A model generated the notes under the pieces. It saw only the letters and a program-made list of their open reading frames with translations, searched no databases and was not told where the DNA came from. This document shows, one piece after another, positions 45,059 to 54,956 of a stretch of DNA of 64,000 nt. Positions within the stretch are counted from its first letter, which is position 1; every line of letters starts with the position of its first letter. The position numbers were made by a program, and so were the translations under genes. The DNA is from Symbiodinium sp. CCMP2592 (Eukaryota; Sar; Dinophyceae; Suessiales; Symbiodiniaceae). The DNA lies in assembly GCA_905221615.1 (NCBI GenBank), contig CAJNDT010004890.1:770599-834598 (forward strand). The letters run 5' to 3'.

Positions 45059-45147
45059 ACTACTGTTGATGATAGGACCCTAAACTATGGGAATTATGGT
45101 ATATTCCATATAATGGGTAATGCAGGATTTATATCATCAACCGTAGC
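45059..45147. repeat. Foldback family L, copy 2
   Basis: Arms TACTGTTGATGATA and TATCATCAACCGTA. The middle (ACCCTAAACTATGGGAATTA) matches copy 1. Confidence 0.75.
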
Positions 45148-45285
45148 TTGAATTTTGGGCGTCTTCAGCTCAAGCATGTCAGGAATTGACACACATACTA
45201 CAGGGGCCTTACTCTCTGGAAATGGGTTTCGGGGGTACATCTTACGATGGTCACACTACAGTAAGGAAGCACCATAAAAGTAGCA

Positions 45286-45594
45286 GTGAAAATATTAAGG
45301 CCCTTAAATGACCTTCTTAAGACTAACTCACGTCGCAGCCTTCAAAATGATCAGCGTTCTTCCTCAGGGTTGCTGATTATAACTAAAGTGGTGAAATGTA
45401 CCCCGAAGCCCGATTCTTCGTTTAGGCCTCTGTATCAACAGTGTTTCGCGGAAGATACTTGTCCATCTTCAGATGGGGGAGCATGTGACTTGAACTCAGA
45501 TTCGCTTGACATGTCTTCCGTCGATGTCCATTCCCTTCCCTCCTTGGTCTTGCAAGTAATCCCTGTGCTCAAAACGTCAAGGCCTGGGGCTTAG
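45286..45594 (+). CDS. Weakly supported open frame, hypothetical
   Basis: An open frame of 102 residues. The C-terminal half (CFAEDTCPSSDGGACDLNSD, SVDVHSLPSLVLQVIPVLK) looks protein-like. No motif was recognised, and the 5' part overlaps foldback-type sequence. Confidence 0.18.
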   Translation: MKILRPLNDLLKTNSRRSLQNDQRSSSGLLIITKVVKCTPKPDSSFRPLYQQCFAEDTCPSSDGGACDLNSDSLDMSSVDVHSLPSLVLQVIPVLKTSRPGA

Positions 45595-45929
45595 AGTTTA
45601 GGGTTGAGCCGTTGAGCCTGCTACCTTTGAGGCAGAAGTGCCCCTGGAAGAGAGATTCTGGAAGACCCTTCTAAAGCCAATTGCATGTGCTTGGTTGCAT
45701 GACCTCCTTAACATCGCATACCCGACAGCGAAATCTTCCACTAAACCCTACACTAGCGAAGCCCTATATGGCTAACGATCGCAGGGCCGACAGAAGTCTG
45801 CGCCTTGAAGCTGTTTTTGAGCAGCTCGACCATGATATATCGCAAGTAGCCGGGAATGTAGCCTTGGGATATGGGGGGGGGGGTTGCAAATCTTCTGGGG
45901 CTGCCCTTCCAAATCACATGCGTCAGCAC

Positions 45930-46200
45930 CTATCTGTGTGTGTGTGTGTGTAAATGTGCGTATACAGATATGGATGTGCATACATATAAACATATGTGTG
46001 TACATAAATAAATAAATAAATAAATATATATATATATATATATATAGATGTCTGCACGTAATTAAATGTACTATATGCTGTATATAGTGTGTGTACGCAG
46101 ATTTAACATGTGTATGTGTTTAAACATATATATATATGTATATATATCGACACATACATATAGTTATACATATATACATATATATATATATATACACGTG
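45930..46200. repeat. GT/TAAA/AT microsatellite tract
   Basis: (GT)n at 45935, (AAAT)n at 46005-46025, then several (AT)n runs to 46195. A run of 11 G precedes it at 45872-45882. Confidence 0.85.
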
Positions 46201-46309
46201 TCTACATACATAATCCCTTCCCCCAAATATTGAACGCCCGCCCCCTCCCCCCCTTAATGTAAAAACTGATTTCCGGGATTTTGTTTTAATTTTAGGGGGG
46301 GTTCGGGGC

Positions 46310-46470
46310 ATCCACGTAGCCCTAAACCTCTAAGCCTTAAAGCCTTAAAGCCCGAAGCCCTAAACCTCAGTCCCTAAACCTTAAAGACCTCAGCCCTAAA
46401 CTTTGAGCCCTAAAGCCCCAAGCCCTAAAGCTTTAGCCCTGAGCCCTAAACCCTTAAAAACCCTAAAGCT
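46310..46470. repeat. CCCTAAA/CCTTAAAG text
   Basis: Degenerate tandem on the plus strand. Confidence 0.6.
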
Positions 46471-46780
46471 GGTCTCTTCGGTTGGATTAGTGCAGCTGTA
46501 ATCTTTGGCTCCATTAAAACTCATACAATCCTAGCCCCCCTAATGTCTTTAATTAACTTTTACTTGTTGGCCCGAAACCGCGACATTCTGGGGCCCGGGA
46601 GTTTTTATATTAGGGGGTGTCTAATGGGGGGAAGCGATTACATGTATTATGCAAGCACACATAGATTTGCACAGCGTGCAGGCCTTTGTAGGCTGAGTTC
46701 ATAATGAATCAGAGCCTCTCTGTCTTCTGAAATTGCTTTTAAGGTTCCTGTTTGTCGATTGTAGGTCCGCTCGTGGTACC

Positions 46781-46870
46781 CGAAAAAGTATATACTTTGG
46801 CCGTAAAGTAGTCCCTATATGGGTACAGTGGGGCCAAAGTATACACTATTTAGGTACATGGCCCTTCAGC
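46781..46870. repeat. Foldback family B, divergent copy
   Basis: AAAGTATATACTTTGGCC faces GGGCCAAAGTATACACTATT; outer ends are eroded. Confidence 0.65.
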
Positions 46871-48647
46871 GTAAGCCAAAAACATTCCAAGTTGCTGCAG
46901 CAGAGGGGCCTCAATAGATAAGTGGCATAGTGTTTTAACTTTTGAGTTCAGTATACCATGATGAAAACCAGGAGCCCTGGTAATTGTTCAGGTCAAACCG
47001 AAACCAGAGATGGAGTATATAGGGGGTCTGGACACCCTAGTGTAGAAACGTGCAATAAATGCATGGTTCCGCTAAAACAAAGCCGTGCACCAACTGACAA
47101 TGAAGACTTCACAACCTCAACCGGGCATCCTACTTTGTCTGAGGTGCCCCTGGGAGCCTTGTCTTGAGCTCTGTGTATATCCAAATGCCCTATACTATAA
47201 CAACCTTGATTCCCTAAATCAAGAAACAGTCAACCGTAGACTGCGCCACCGCCTTCCAGGGTTGATCCATTCCAAGGTACGGCCGTGAAGAGTTCCCTTG
47301 ACCCTGAACCCCCTGAACCCTAAACCCCCTAAACCCGAAACCGCTAAACCCTAAACCCCGAAACCCTAAATCCCCTAAGCCCTAGCCCCTAAACCCTGAA
47401 GCCCCTAAACCCCTAAACCCAACTCTAAACTCCTTAAACCCTAAGCCAGGAGGCTGAAGTAGCACGGCGAGTCCGGCTGACAGGCGCCAGTTCCTGCCTT
47501 GCGCATCTCAGGCACGTCTCTCGCTACCACGACGACGTACGAAGGCAACACGGGAATGGTACCAAACTAACGTAGAAACTCAAGGCGCTGACAGGAACGG
47601 AGAGTGTTACCCAAGAGTCAACACGACCAACCAAAGCCTTCGTTCCCCGACCCCCAATACCTAAACCCTAAATCCGATCCCCTAAGCCCTAAACCCTGAG
47701 CACCGAAACCCCTAACCCCCGAAACCCAAACACTATGTCCGAAACCACAAAGAACTTGACTCTGAAAGCGGGAAACCTGCCTCATAGTTGTCGTAGACGA
47801 CGACTGGACGTTGTCCAGTGTGAAACTGACCTGTCCAGGATATCTGGTTTTGGCCCAGCACTACTTTTTTTAGCAGTTATATAAGACAACAAGAAGAAGG
47901 AACCTTAGAAAGGTTGGTTTTTATAGGGTGCAGGTATGCCCTGATTAAACCATACCCTCAACCCTAAACCCATACAGTATATAAGCCCTACCTTAACCCA
48001 AAATAACCACAACCTTTCCAAGGAGAAAAAAAGGAAGCGAGGCTAAGTAACCTTAAAAAGGAAGGGTCATATAGGGTCGAAGTATACCCTGATTAATCCA
48101 TACCCTCACCCTAAACCCTAAACCCATACAATAATCAAACCCCAGCTCTGCCATCAAAGGCCAAGGAGCAAATCCGAGAGGCATAGTCCGCCGCCTGCTT
48201 GCAGAGTGACACCGCGTCGCAGTCGGGCTGGATGATCCCAGTCTTTCGATCCAGACCACCTCTCGGCTTTAGGGTTTCAACTCCGTTTGCGCGTTTAGGT
48301 TCAGGGCTGTTTAGGGTTTACGGGTTTAGGGTTTAGGGGCTAGGATTTAGAGTTTAGGGTAGGGCTTTTAGGTTCAAGGCGTTGAGGTTAAGGGTTTTAT
48401 TCCTAGACCCCGCTTGAATCAAGGCCGGGCCTACCCGCTGGGCTTTTAGGGACTTCTTCCAGGAAATCATCATAAGGAGCCCTATCAGCTGGGTTAGAAA
48501 GGTTCGCATGGTCTGTTAACGCTTGAGGCTTAACACGAGGGAGTTTGAGCTTTAAAGCTTAAAGGGATCAGTGCGGGAATCCTCGGCATCGACTTGATCC
48601 AGGAGAGATGTGGGCGGCCTGAGCCTAAACAAAGAAGTTTGGTGTTT
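46871..48647. other. CCCTAAA text and a 90-bp duplication, no confirmed gene
   Basis: CCCTAAA text at 47300-47430 and 47655-47720. 47900-47980 and 48049-48140 are two copies of one sequence (shared CCTGATTAA and CCATACCCTCA). TTTAGGG text at 48270-48390. Confidence 0.5.
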
Positions 48648-48764
48648 CCCTAAGGGTCCATGTGCCCAAACAGTATAGACTTTGGCCGTAAAGTGGTCCC
48701 TATAATCCTATAAAGGTACATAAGGGTCAACGTATACGCTATTTGGGTGCATGGACAACTAGGG
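48648..48764. repeat. Foldback family B, divergent copy 2
   Basis: Arms CCCTAAGGGTCCATGTGCCC and TTGGGTGCATGGACAACTAG. Confidence 0.75.
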
Positions 48765-48815
48765 CTTTAGAGTTTCAAGTCTTGGGTGTAAGGCTCGAGG
48801 TGCACGGCATCGGGG

Positions 48816-49214
48816 GTGCAGGCCTGCCGCCTTCGGTGCGCAGGCGTAGTACCTCGGTCTGCCGTCGGACATCTTTTTTCTTTAAGGGTGCATTGGGACT
48901 TTCACACTGCTGACTCCCTGCCCTATTGGGCTTGCACTTTCAAGAACGGCACACCCCATTCGAAGTGGCCCGAAAAGCAAAGCTACCCCTCAGTCGATGA
49001 CGAACGGACTTCCGCAGTTGCATCCCCAGCAGTCACGACGTTTGCATCACTGTTTGGCATGACGTCATTGCCTAAGCTCTCATCCCCTGTCACGAACACC
49101 CCAGCAGCCCCAGCAGCATCCAAAGCATGGGCAGGAGCATCCCCAGATGCCGTTGGACTTCAGGTCTCCAAGAAAGCAGCCCTTGGAGTAGTAGAACGGT
49201 TGCTAAAACCTTAA
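48816..49214 (+). CDS. Weakly supported open frame, hypothetical
   Basis: An open frame of 132 residues. Its second half (SPAVTTFASLFGMTSLPK, NTPAAPAASKAWAGASPD, VSKKAALGVVERLLKP) has protein-like composition. The first half is less convincing. It could be one exon. There is no motif and no supporting neighbour. Confidence 0.22.
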   Translation: MQACRLRCAGVVPRSAVGHLFSLRVHWDFHTADSLPYWACTFKNGTPHSKWPEKQSYPSVDDERTSAVASPAVTTFASLFGMTSLPKLSSPVTNTPAAPAASKAWAGASPDAVGLQVSKKAALGVVERLLKP

Positions 49215-50240
49215 ACCTGTAAGCCAAACCTTGCTGTCCGAGCAAGAGATCGCGCAACAATCTCCATGTCTTATAGCATGACCATGTTACGTCTAGGGCT
49301 TATCATAGTCATAGTCCCCAGCAGAACCCCTGGACCCTAAACCCGCAAATCCCGAAGACCAAGGCCCTAAACTCTAAACCCCTTTGAAACCCTAAAACCA
49401 TCATGACCTTCTTCCTCATCTTCCTCGGAGCGGCTGGTCGAGCAGCATGTTGCTGCCGATTCGTGACAGCAGGAAACCTAGGTAGGAAAAGTTTTAGGGT
49501 TTAAGGGCTGAGGGTTCCTTTAAGGGGTAGGGCGAAGGGTTTCAAGCGACTTAGTAAGTACGCCTATGACAACCTCAACATGGGTGATAAGTATTCAACT
49601 AAGTTGTATCCCCAGGTACTAAGTCCACGATCCTTTACGCAGGCAGGGAGGGTCTACGTTTCTTGTGTTTGAAGGGTTTCAAGTGCTTAGGATTCGGAGG
49701 TTTAGGGTTTCAGAGTTGAGGAGGAAGTTGAGGCTGCGGGTCGCGGGGCAGGTTCAGCTTCAGAAGGTAACCGGAACACAACGAAAGGGACCCTGCCAAA
49801 CAAGGGTACTACTGCTGAAGTGACTGCCAAAACCTGAACACTGAGGATAGCCTGAAAGATAACCCCACAACAACAGTCAACGGACCCCTCAAAAGACACC
49901 CTTCACCCTCTGCCCGCAACCGTTTTGAGCAGCAAACTTATCAGGTAATGTCTTCCACATGAAATTGAACAACACTAGAACTGTAACTACTGCTCGCGTA
50001 AACCCCAGCCCGTAAATCTACTTGGGAACCTTCACAACAGAACCTAAGAAAGGATACAACCTATATTATCACCCGAAACCAGCCCGAAACCCTAAACACT
50101 CAATCTCCAGACTCCTAAACCCTAAACAAACCCTGATACCAATTGGTGAACCCCGAAACCAAACCCCTAAACACCTTAAACTCCAAGCCCCGGAACCCCG
50201 AAAACCCCTAATAACTCTGGTTTTCAAAGATCGAGGCCGG
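49215..50240. other. Degenerate family A-like ends and CCCTAAA text
   Basis: 49535-49640 has GCGACTTAGTAAGTA and ACTAAGTCCACGATCC ends. CCCTAAA text lies at 49330-49400 and 50080-50210. The minus frame at 49702-49899 is unsupported. Confidence 0.45.
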
Positions 50241-50460
50241 CTGCGGGTTCAACGTTTAGGGTCTAGGGTACATAGGGTTTAGGGTTTTGGGGTATAGGGT
50301 TTAGGGTTTTTGGGTATAGGGCTTACGGTTTTGGGTCTAGGGCTTAGGGTTTTGGGGTATAGGGCTTAGGGTTTTTGGGTATAAGTTTTGGGGTTTAGGG
50401 TATAGGGTTTAGGGTTTTGGGGTATATGGCTAAGGGTTTGGGGTTTAGGGTTTCTACAGC
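50240..50460. repeat. Tandem TTTAGGGTTTTGGGGTATAG units
   Basis: About eight units of 20-22 bases mixing TTTAGGG, TTTTGGGG and TATAGGG. Confidence 0.75.
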
Positions 50461-50559
50461 CAATAAGGACCTTTATTATGGGTTTCCTTGAAAAAGATCT
50501 TCAAGGTTTACTTTTACGGCGACAGCAGGAACCTGATGACTACTGTAGTTAGATAGGGT

Positions 50560-51440
50560 ATTAGGGTTTAGGGTGTTTAGGGGAAACCCTGGTCCTCTGC
50601 AGAGCGATGAGCGGCCGGCCTGAAGCTCGTGTTTGAGCACGTCCAGCGGCCCCAGAGCGCACCGGCGCCTTGCGGCGCGCCTTCTCAGCACTTTGCCAGC
50701 GCAGGCCCGACCTCCAGGGCGCTAGAGTCAGCACAGACACGAGCGCGCCCAGCAAGGCCCGCGCATAAGAGCGCGTTGTGCTCGGAATCTCCGGTGTAGT
50801 CCGGATCCACAGCCATTTCGGCCTTTGGCTGTCGGCATTCCTGATCAAGGCGCTGCTAACCCGGCCTGTGTTGGTCTCTCAGCCTGGGCTCGCAGCACAG
50901 CAGCACAGCACGCCATCGAAGGTCTCAAACTCGAGGGCCTGCCAGGCAAATGCGTGTCATGACCGCACCGCCGACCACACTGCACACGGAACCTGCATGC
51001 AGGCTGCTCATGGTCGGGGGTTCGAGGCGCGCCCGCGAAAGTGGTGGACAGGCTTGGACAGAAGAGCTGCGGAAGTGAGGCAAGAAGCAACAATGAGGTG
51101 CCGGGCTCTAGGTTCGGACTCGGGCAGTTTGGCAAAAAGCAGGATGTGGCTTTTTCTTCTAAAAGCCGACAGCGGACTGCCTGCACTCGGTCCGCCGCCC
51201 GTTCTCACCTCGACAAGCGCCAACTGCCTGCGGGTCCCGCACCTGAAAGTGCGCCTTCTCAACTGTGCCAGGAGATCCACAGCTCCAGGTCTTCCCACGA
51301 GAGGTCATCCGGCCTCGCAAGCAGGTGCTTCTTCTGCATCGCCTGCTTCGTATGGTTTGTGCCGAGCGCCCGCATCCCATCTGCTCGGCGATGTCGCTCA
51401 ACAGCTTCAGGACACGAAAGCCTCTCTCGCCGCAAGCGAC
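50560..51440 (-). pseudogene. Coding-like remnant downstream of the RING frame
   Basis: The GC-rich island continues past the stop at 51441. Minus-strand fragments in alternating frames look coding: FRVLKLLSDIAEQMG near 51400, QAMQKKHLLARPDDLSWEDL near 51330, and EKAHFQVRDPQAV near 51240. Each runs for 20-40 residues before the frame changes. They are probably the 3' part of the RING locus or a neighbouring gene. The 264-residue plus-strand frame at 50778-51572 has no recognisable motif and overlaps these fragments. The island ends abruptly at about 50570 against TTTAGGG text. Confidence 0.35.
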
Positions 51441-52804
51441 TCATGCGGAGCGCCGCCTGACTCTTTCGTCATACAGCTGCAGCTGGTCGCCCTGCGCGGA
51501 CGGCAACGGCAGCTCGAGGGCCTCAATGTTGCGAACGCCCCCCTGCATGACGCACGACTCTCCATGCTCTGAGCCCCGCGCCGCGGAGTAAATGCCGTAG
51601 GGGCCGTAGGGCCCCAGACTCGGCGTGTCAGCCAGCGCCTTCTTGACCATGTCTCCCTCTCGACGAAGCACCTGAGCGCTGGCACAGGGGGAACCTCTAA
51701 GACCAGGTTAGGCTATTTTGGGACATATATCCTATTTGGCAAAAATAACCTATATAGGTTATTTATATAAATAGACTATAGGTTATTCTATAGGTTATTC
51801 TATAGGTTATTTTGTAGGTTATATCTGAAATAGACTATATCCTACTATTGAATAGAGCCTAGAAACTGGACCCCGGTGGTCCGGTTTCATAGAAACCGGA
51901 CTCAAACCGGACCACCGGAGTCCAGTTTTCATGAAACCGGACCGAAACCGGACCGAAACTGGACCGCCATTTTGGTAAAAATCATACAAAAATGGACTAT
52001 GAAACAAGAGCGAAATAGTCTATTTAAAATAGTATATTTCGAGGTAAAATAAACTATTTTGCCAAATAGGATATATGTCCCAAAATAGCCTAACCTGGTC
52101 TTAGAGGAAGGGACTGGCACGGAGCTGCGCCGAGGCTCGAGCGGTGCAAATCTGTTGGGGGCTCATGCCCGACCTTTCTGCCGTGGAAGTGCCCCGTGAC
52201 TACGCTGCTGGAGCCTGGAGCCCGCCTCCGCAAGCGGGCCATTGCTGCCGCATCCTCGGTCATCACGGCCGAGAGGACGACCAGGCGCCTCTCCTCGCCC
52301 GGCATGATCTTTGCTGAAGCCCAAATGCTGCTCTCAGCACAGCTCTTAGTGCAGCTCGGCGGGCAGGTGTCGTTATGCAGCTTGTCAGTCACACGCACCT
52401 CTTTTTTGCCCGCCGTCGCGTGCACTCCCCTGCACTCAGAGCCGCGCGCCCGGCCTGCATCAGCGCCGCCGCGCCCGCTTGACGCAACGGAAGAGGCCGC
52501 ACTGCCTCGCAGCCGCGGCCCTGCGGCAGGCGCCGGAGCCAGTCGCGCTCGGCGGGCAACGGCGGCTGCATGGTGTGCCTGCGGCAGACGGGGCATTTGG
52601 CCATGCCCGCAGCCACGCAACGCTGGAGGCACCGTGCGCAGAAGCCATGCCGGCAGTTCAGGATCTCCACGTACGACGGCGCAGCGGTCCGCCTCTCCTC
52701 GTATAGGCCAATGGTTCCAAGCACAGCGGGCATTCCTCCCGCAGGTTCGCCTTGCTCTTGGCCTCCCGCAGTTCCTGCTTGAGGTGAGCGAGGTCGTCCG
52801 CCAT
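51441..52804 (-). pseudogene. RING-finger protein gene, frameshifted, with introner-like intron
   Basis: From an ATG at 52804 the minus strand reads MADDLAHLKQELREAKSK, a helical coiled-coil-like start, then the first RING pair CPLC at about 52740. The rest of the RING (NCRHGFCARC, then KCPVCRR) is in another frame down to about 52600, so one base is missing near 52715; one extra G in the GG of TTGGCC would restore the frame. The C-x2-C, C-x-H-x2-C-x2-C, C-x2-C spacing fits a C3HC4 RING, usually a ubiquitin E3 module. A second frame change near 52480 leads into a coding-like stretch (KLHNDTCPPSCTKSC) ending at 52095. A 400-base GT-AG intron (52094-51695) then joins in frame to VLRREGDMVKKALADTP, which stops at 51441. 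Either the gene is decaying or the consensus has indel errors; the intact RCC1 genes nearby argue for decay. RING identity is firm, gene boundaries are not. Confidence 0.65.
51694..52107 (-). mobile_element. Introner-like element with perfect 51-bp terminal inverted repeats
   Basis: The first 51 bases (51694-51744) and the last 51 (52057-52107) are perfect inverted copies beginning CCTCTAAGACCAGG. Each arm contains both CCAG|GTTAGG (a donor) and its complement ending CTTAGAG (an acceptor), so the element can be spliced from either strand. On the minus strand, GT at 52094-52093 and AG at 51696-51695 remove 400 bases and keep the reading frame across the junction (phase 1, codon G|GT). The interior is AT-rich, with a second palindrome at 51883-51929 (CCGGTGGTCCGGTTT and its complement). 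It sits in the GC-rich RING locus and contrasts sharply in base composition. Introner elements with inverted repeats are known from dinoflagellates and Amoebophrya. No other copy is seen here. Confidence 0.8.
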
Positions 52805-52894
52805 GGCTGCACCGCATGCCAGATCTACTCTCGAGCCCAAGGTGCATCGGATGAGAAAGCTGCGGCCAAACAAGCTCCTGTGTCCAGCACGCTC

Positions 52895-53516
52895 CTACGC
52901 AGCAAGCTCCTCTGCTGCATCCTCGCTGACGTCCCTAAGGCGACTCAAGCGCTTTTTTTATGGCTCGCTCCGGGGCTTCATGCTGGTCTCGGCGCTTTGG
53001 CGAGCCAGTGAAAGCTGTGCCTGTTCAGTGCCAGCTCCAGGTGCTCGCTGCATGTGTTCGCAGTCTATGTCCATCTCTTCTTCTGATCCAGATGCACCCG
53101 ACCAGAATCCACACCGAGAAGAGGACACCAGCAGCTTCCAGGGTCCCTGCAAGGACACATGGGGCGCAGGGCGGAAACAGCGTGCACGATGGGCGCCTTG
53201 GCCAACTGAGGCTGGAAGGCCTCTTGCCATCTCTTGGCTTGCCTGCGAAGAAAGTCCCTCCGGTCGTCCGTGCGCGACCTCGAGCCTGCCGGGCGACAGC
53301 GCATGAGTGCATGCCGCAATGAGGCCTGCACGCAGGGTCGCAGCGGGGATCCGTCAGTGTCCAAGTCAACCGCTGCTTATCGCCACAGCCAAAGCTGCGG
53401 TAGGCCACCAGCCGTGCGGCCGTGGCAGCTTCTGGTAAGCCTCCCGGCAAGGCGAGGTCCAAGGTCTTCTTCTCCCAGTCTGCCACGGCAGGCAGCCGCA
53501 GCAACAGCTGCATCAT
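52895..53516 (-). pseudogene. Unrecognised coding-like locus, frameshifted, upstream of RING gene
   Basis: An ATGATG at 53516 opens MMQLLLRLPAVADWEKK and then LDLALPGGLPEAATAARL, well-formed protein text in GC-rich DNA. Coding-like text continues in a second frame (RRQAKRWQEAFQPQLAKAP, about 53330-53170), then a third (GSEEEMDIDCEHMQRAP, down to 52958). After a run of seven A bases near 52950 it resumes with KKRLSRLRDVSEDAAEELAA and stops near 52895. Three frame changes in 0.6 kb mean it cannot be translated as it stands. I recognise no family. The 90-base gap to the RING ATG suggests a separate gene, or a broken 5' part of the same one. The plus-strand open frame over the same DNA is probably a shadow. 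Confidence 0.4.
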
Positions 53517-53629
53517 GACCTGAGCCAGATGAGGGGCCCCCTCTGAGTGCGGCCAACAGCCATCAAAAGGCTATTGCCAGATTCGGATTTATGATCAGAA
53601 CCTACCAAAAAAGTAGGTGATGGTAGTTG

Positions 53630-53764
53630 CTTGAAGGGTCGGGGGACTTAGTAAGTATAGGTAGTAAGTAGACTTATAAGTACCCTAAAAGGGATCCTAA
53701 TTGGGGTGATGGTACTTATAAGTCCCGAAAATAACCAGTTACTAAGTCCCCCGACCCTCCAAGT
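53630..53764. repeat. Foldback family A, copy 10
   Basis: Full length; outer arm GCTTGAAGGGTCGGGGGACT and its near complement. It lies just outside the GC-rich island. Confidence 0.9.
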
Positions 53765-53890
53765 GAGGGTAAAACTAAGCCCATCAGAGCAGGAAGCCAT
53801 CCAACCAGTTGTCGAGGAAGTCGTCCGAGTAGATTCCCTCGGACCGCCTCCTCGAACACGCAGCTTTTCCAAAATCGAAAGTGTTACCTA

Positions 53891-53982
53891 TACCCAGAGG
53901 CTCCGAAGTAGTTCCTTTTTGGGGTTCATATTTAGAATCCTACAAGGTAATCCCAAAAGGAACTACTATGGAGCCTATGGGT
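53891..53982. repeat. Foldback family C, variant copy 4
   Basis: Arms AGGCTCCGAAGTAGTTCC and GGAACTACTATGGAGCCT differ from consensus in the same way on both sides. Confidence 0.85.
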
Positions 53983-54084
53983 AGTCTCCATTGTAATACC
54001 TTTTTTGGGTTTATGTAACCAATTATGTATTACGGATCCTGTAAACGTAGCCCCAAAAAGGAACTACAATGGAGACTATAGGTA
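53980..54084. repeat. Foldback family C, copy 5
   Basis: Directly abuts copy 4. Arms GTCTCCATTGTAATACC and AGGAACTACAATGGAGACTA. Confidence 0.85.
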
Positions 54085-54099
54085 GGGTTTCGGATCCTT

Positions 54100-54152
54100 T
54101 TGAGGGATCCTTTAAGGCAGCCCCAAAGAGGAACTACAATGGAGACTATGGG
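54100..54152. repeat. Solo right arm of family C
   Basis: GAGGAACTACAATGGAGACT without a left arm. Confidence 0.7.
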
Positions 54153-54956
54153 CAGCGTTTCTTGTAGTATCCTTAAGGGAGGGGGGTCCAAGGGGGGTAT
54201 ATAGCCTAGTGATCCCTAATTCTCCCTAGTACTCCCTAAGGTTCCCTTACAGTCCCCTAAGGATTCCTTATACCCTCCCCCTTGAACCACCCTCCCTTAA
54301 GGATCCTATAAGTTTCGGATGCTTTTGAGGGTTTCCAGTCAGGGGTTGATTTGAAGGTTTTGGGGTTGCGGATCCTTTTCGAAAGGATCCTAAGCCACAA
54401 AACCTTTAAAGCCGAAGCCAACATGCTTGTAGGTCTCTTAGAGACCTATCAGGATCTGGGATTAGGGGTCTAGGGTTTAGGATCCTTGTAGAGATGCTGT
54501 GAAGCTTTAGGTCGAAACCCTGAACCCTGAATCCCAAACCCTAAACCCCAAACCCGAAATGACATTGCAGAAGCCCCACTGCCCGACTAAAACACTAAAA
54601 AGTAAACTCCGACCCAAGAACCTTCAGTGCCGCGGGTTCTCCCATACTGCACCAAGACCCTAATCCCTAAACCCTAAGCCTCTGGACCCCTAGATCCTAA
54701 ACCCCCAAACCCCCGCACCCCGAAAGAATGCCCAACAAATCCCAAGCTGTGCTTCAGCCGAAGCTCTGCAATCGGTGGATGCCTTGGGATGCAGTAGAGA
54801 TGCATTCTTCAGGAAGGTCTGTCGGGTTTGTGAGTTTAGGGCTTTGGGTTTTTTTTTTAAAGTGTAATGCACCACTCCTTTGACTCCAGCAGGCCGTCGG
54901 TACTGCTCAGATTGAGCTTACACTGAAAAAGACGATCCAATGAATCGAATCGTCAA
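54153..54956. other. Low-complexity and CCCTAAA text, no gene
   Basis: 54175-54300 has an imperfect foldback (AGGGAGGGGGGTCCAAGGGG and CCCCCTTGAACCACCCTCCC). CCCTAAA text at 54520-54720. Confidence 0.5.

Noticed and set aside
50778-51572. 264-codon plus-strand frame in the GC-rich island
   Set aside because: No motif, Arg/Ala/Ser-rich as expected for antisense GC-rich coding DNA; minus-strand RING text and in-frame intron junction favour the other strand.
52196-53011. 271-codon plus-strand frame over the RING locus
   Set aside because: It lies opposite the RING cysteine and histidine motifs and is explained as antisense openness.
53517-53545. Spliced-leader-like TGGCTCAGG before the ATGATG
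   Set aside because: Only about half of the leader positions match, which is not better than chance.
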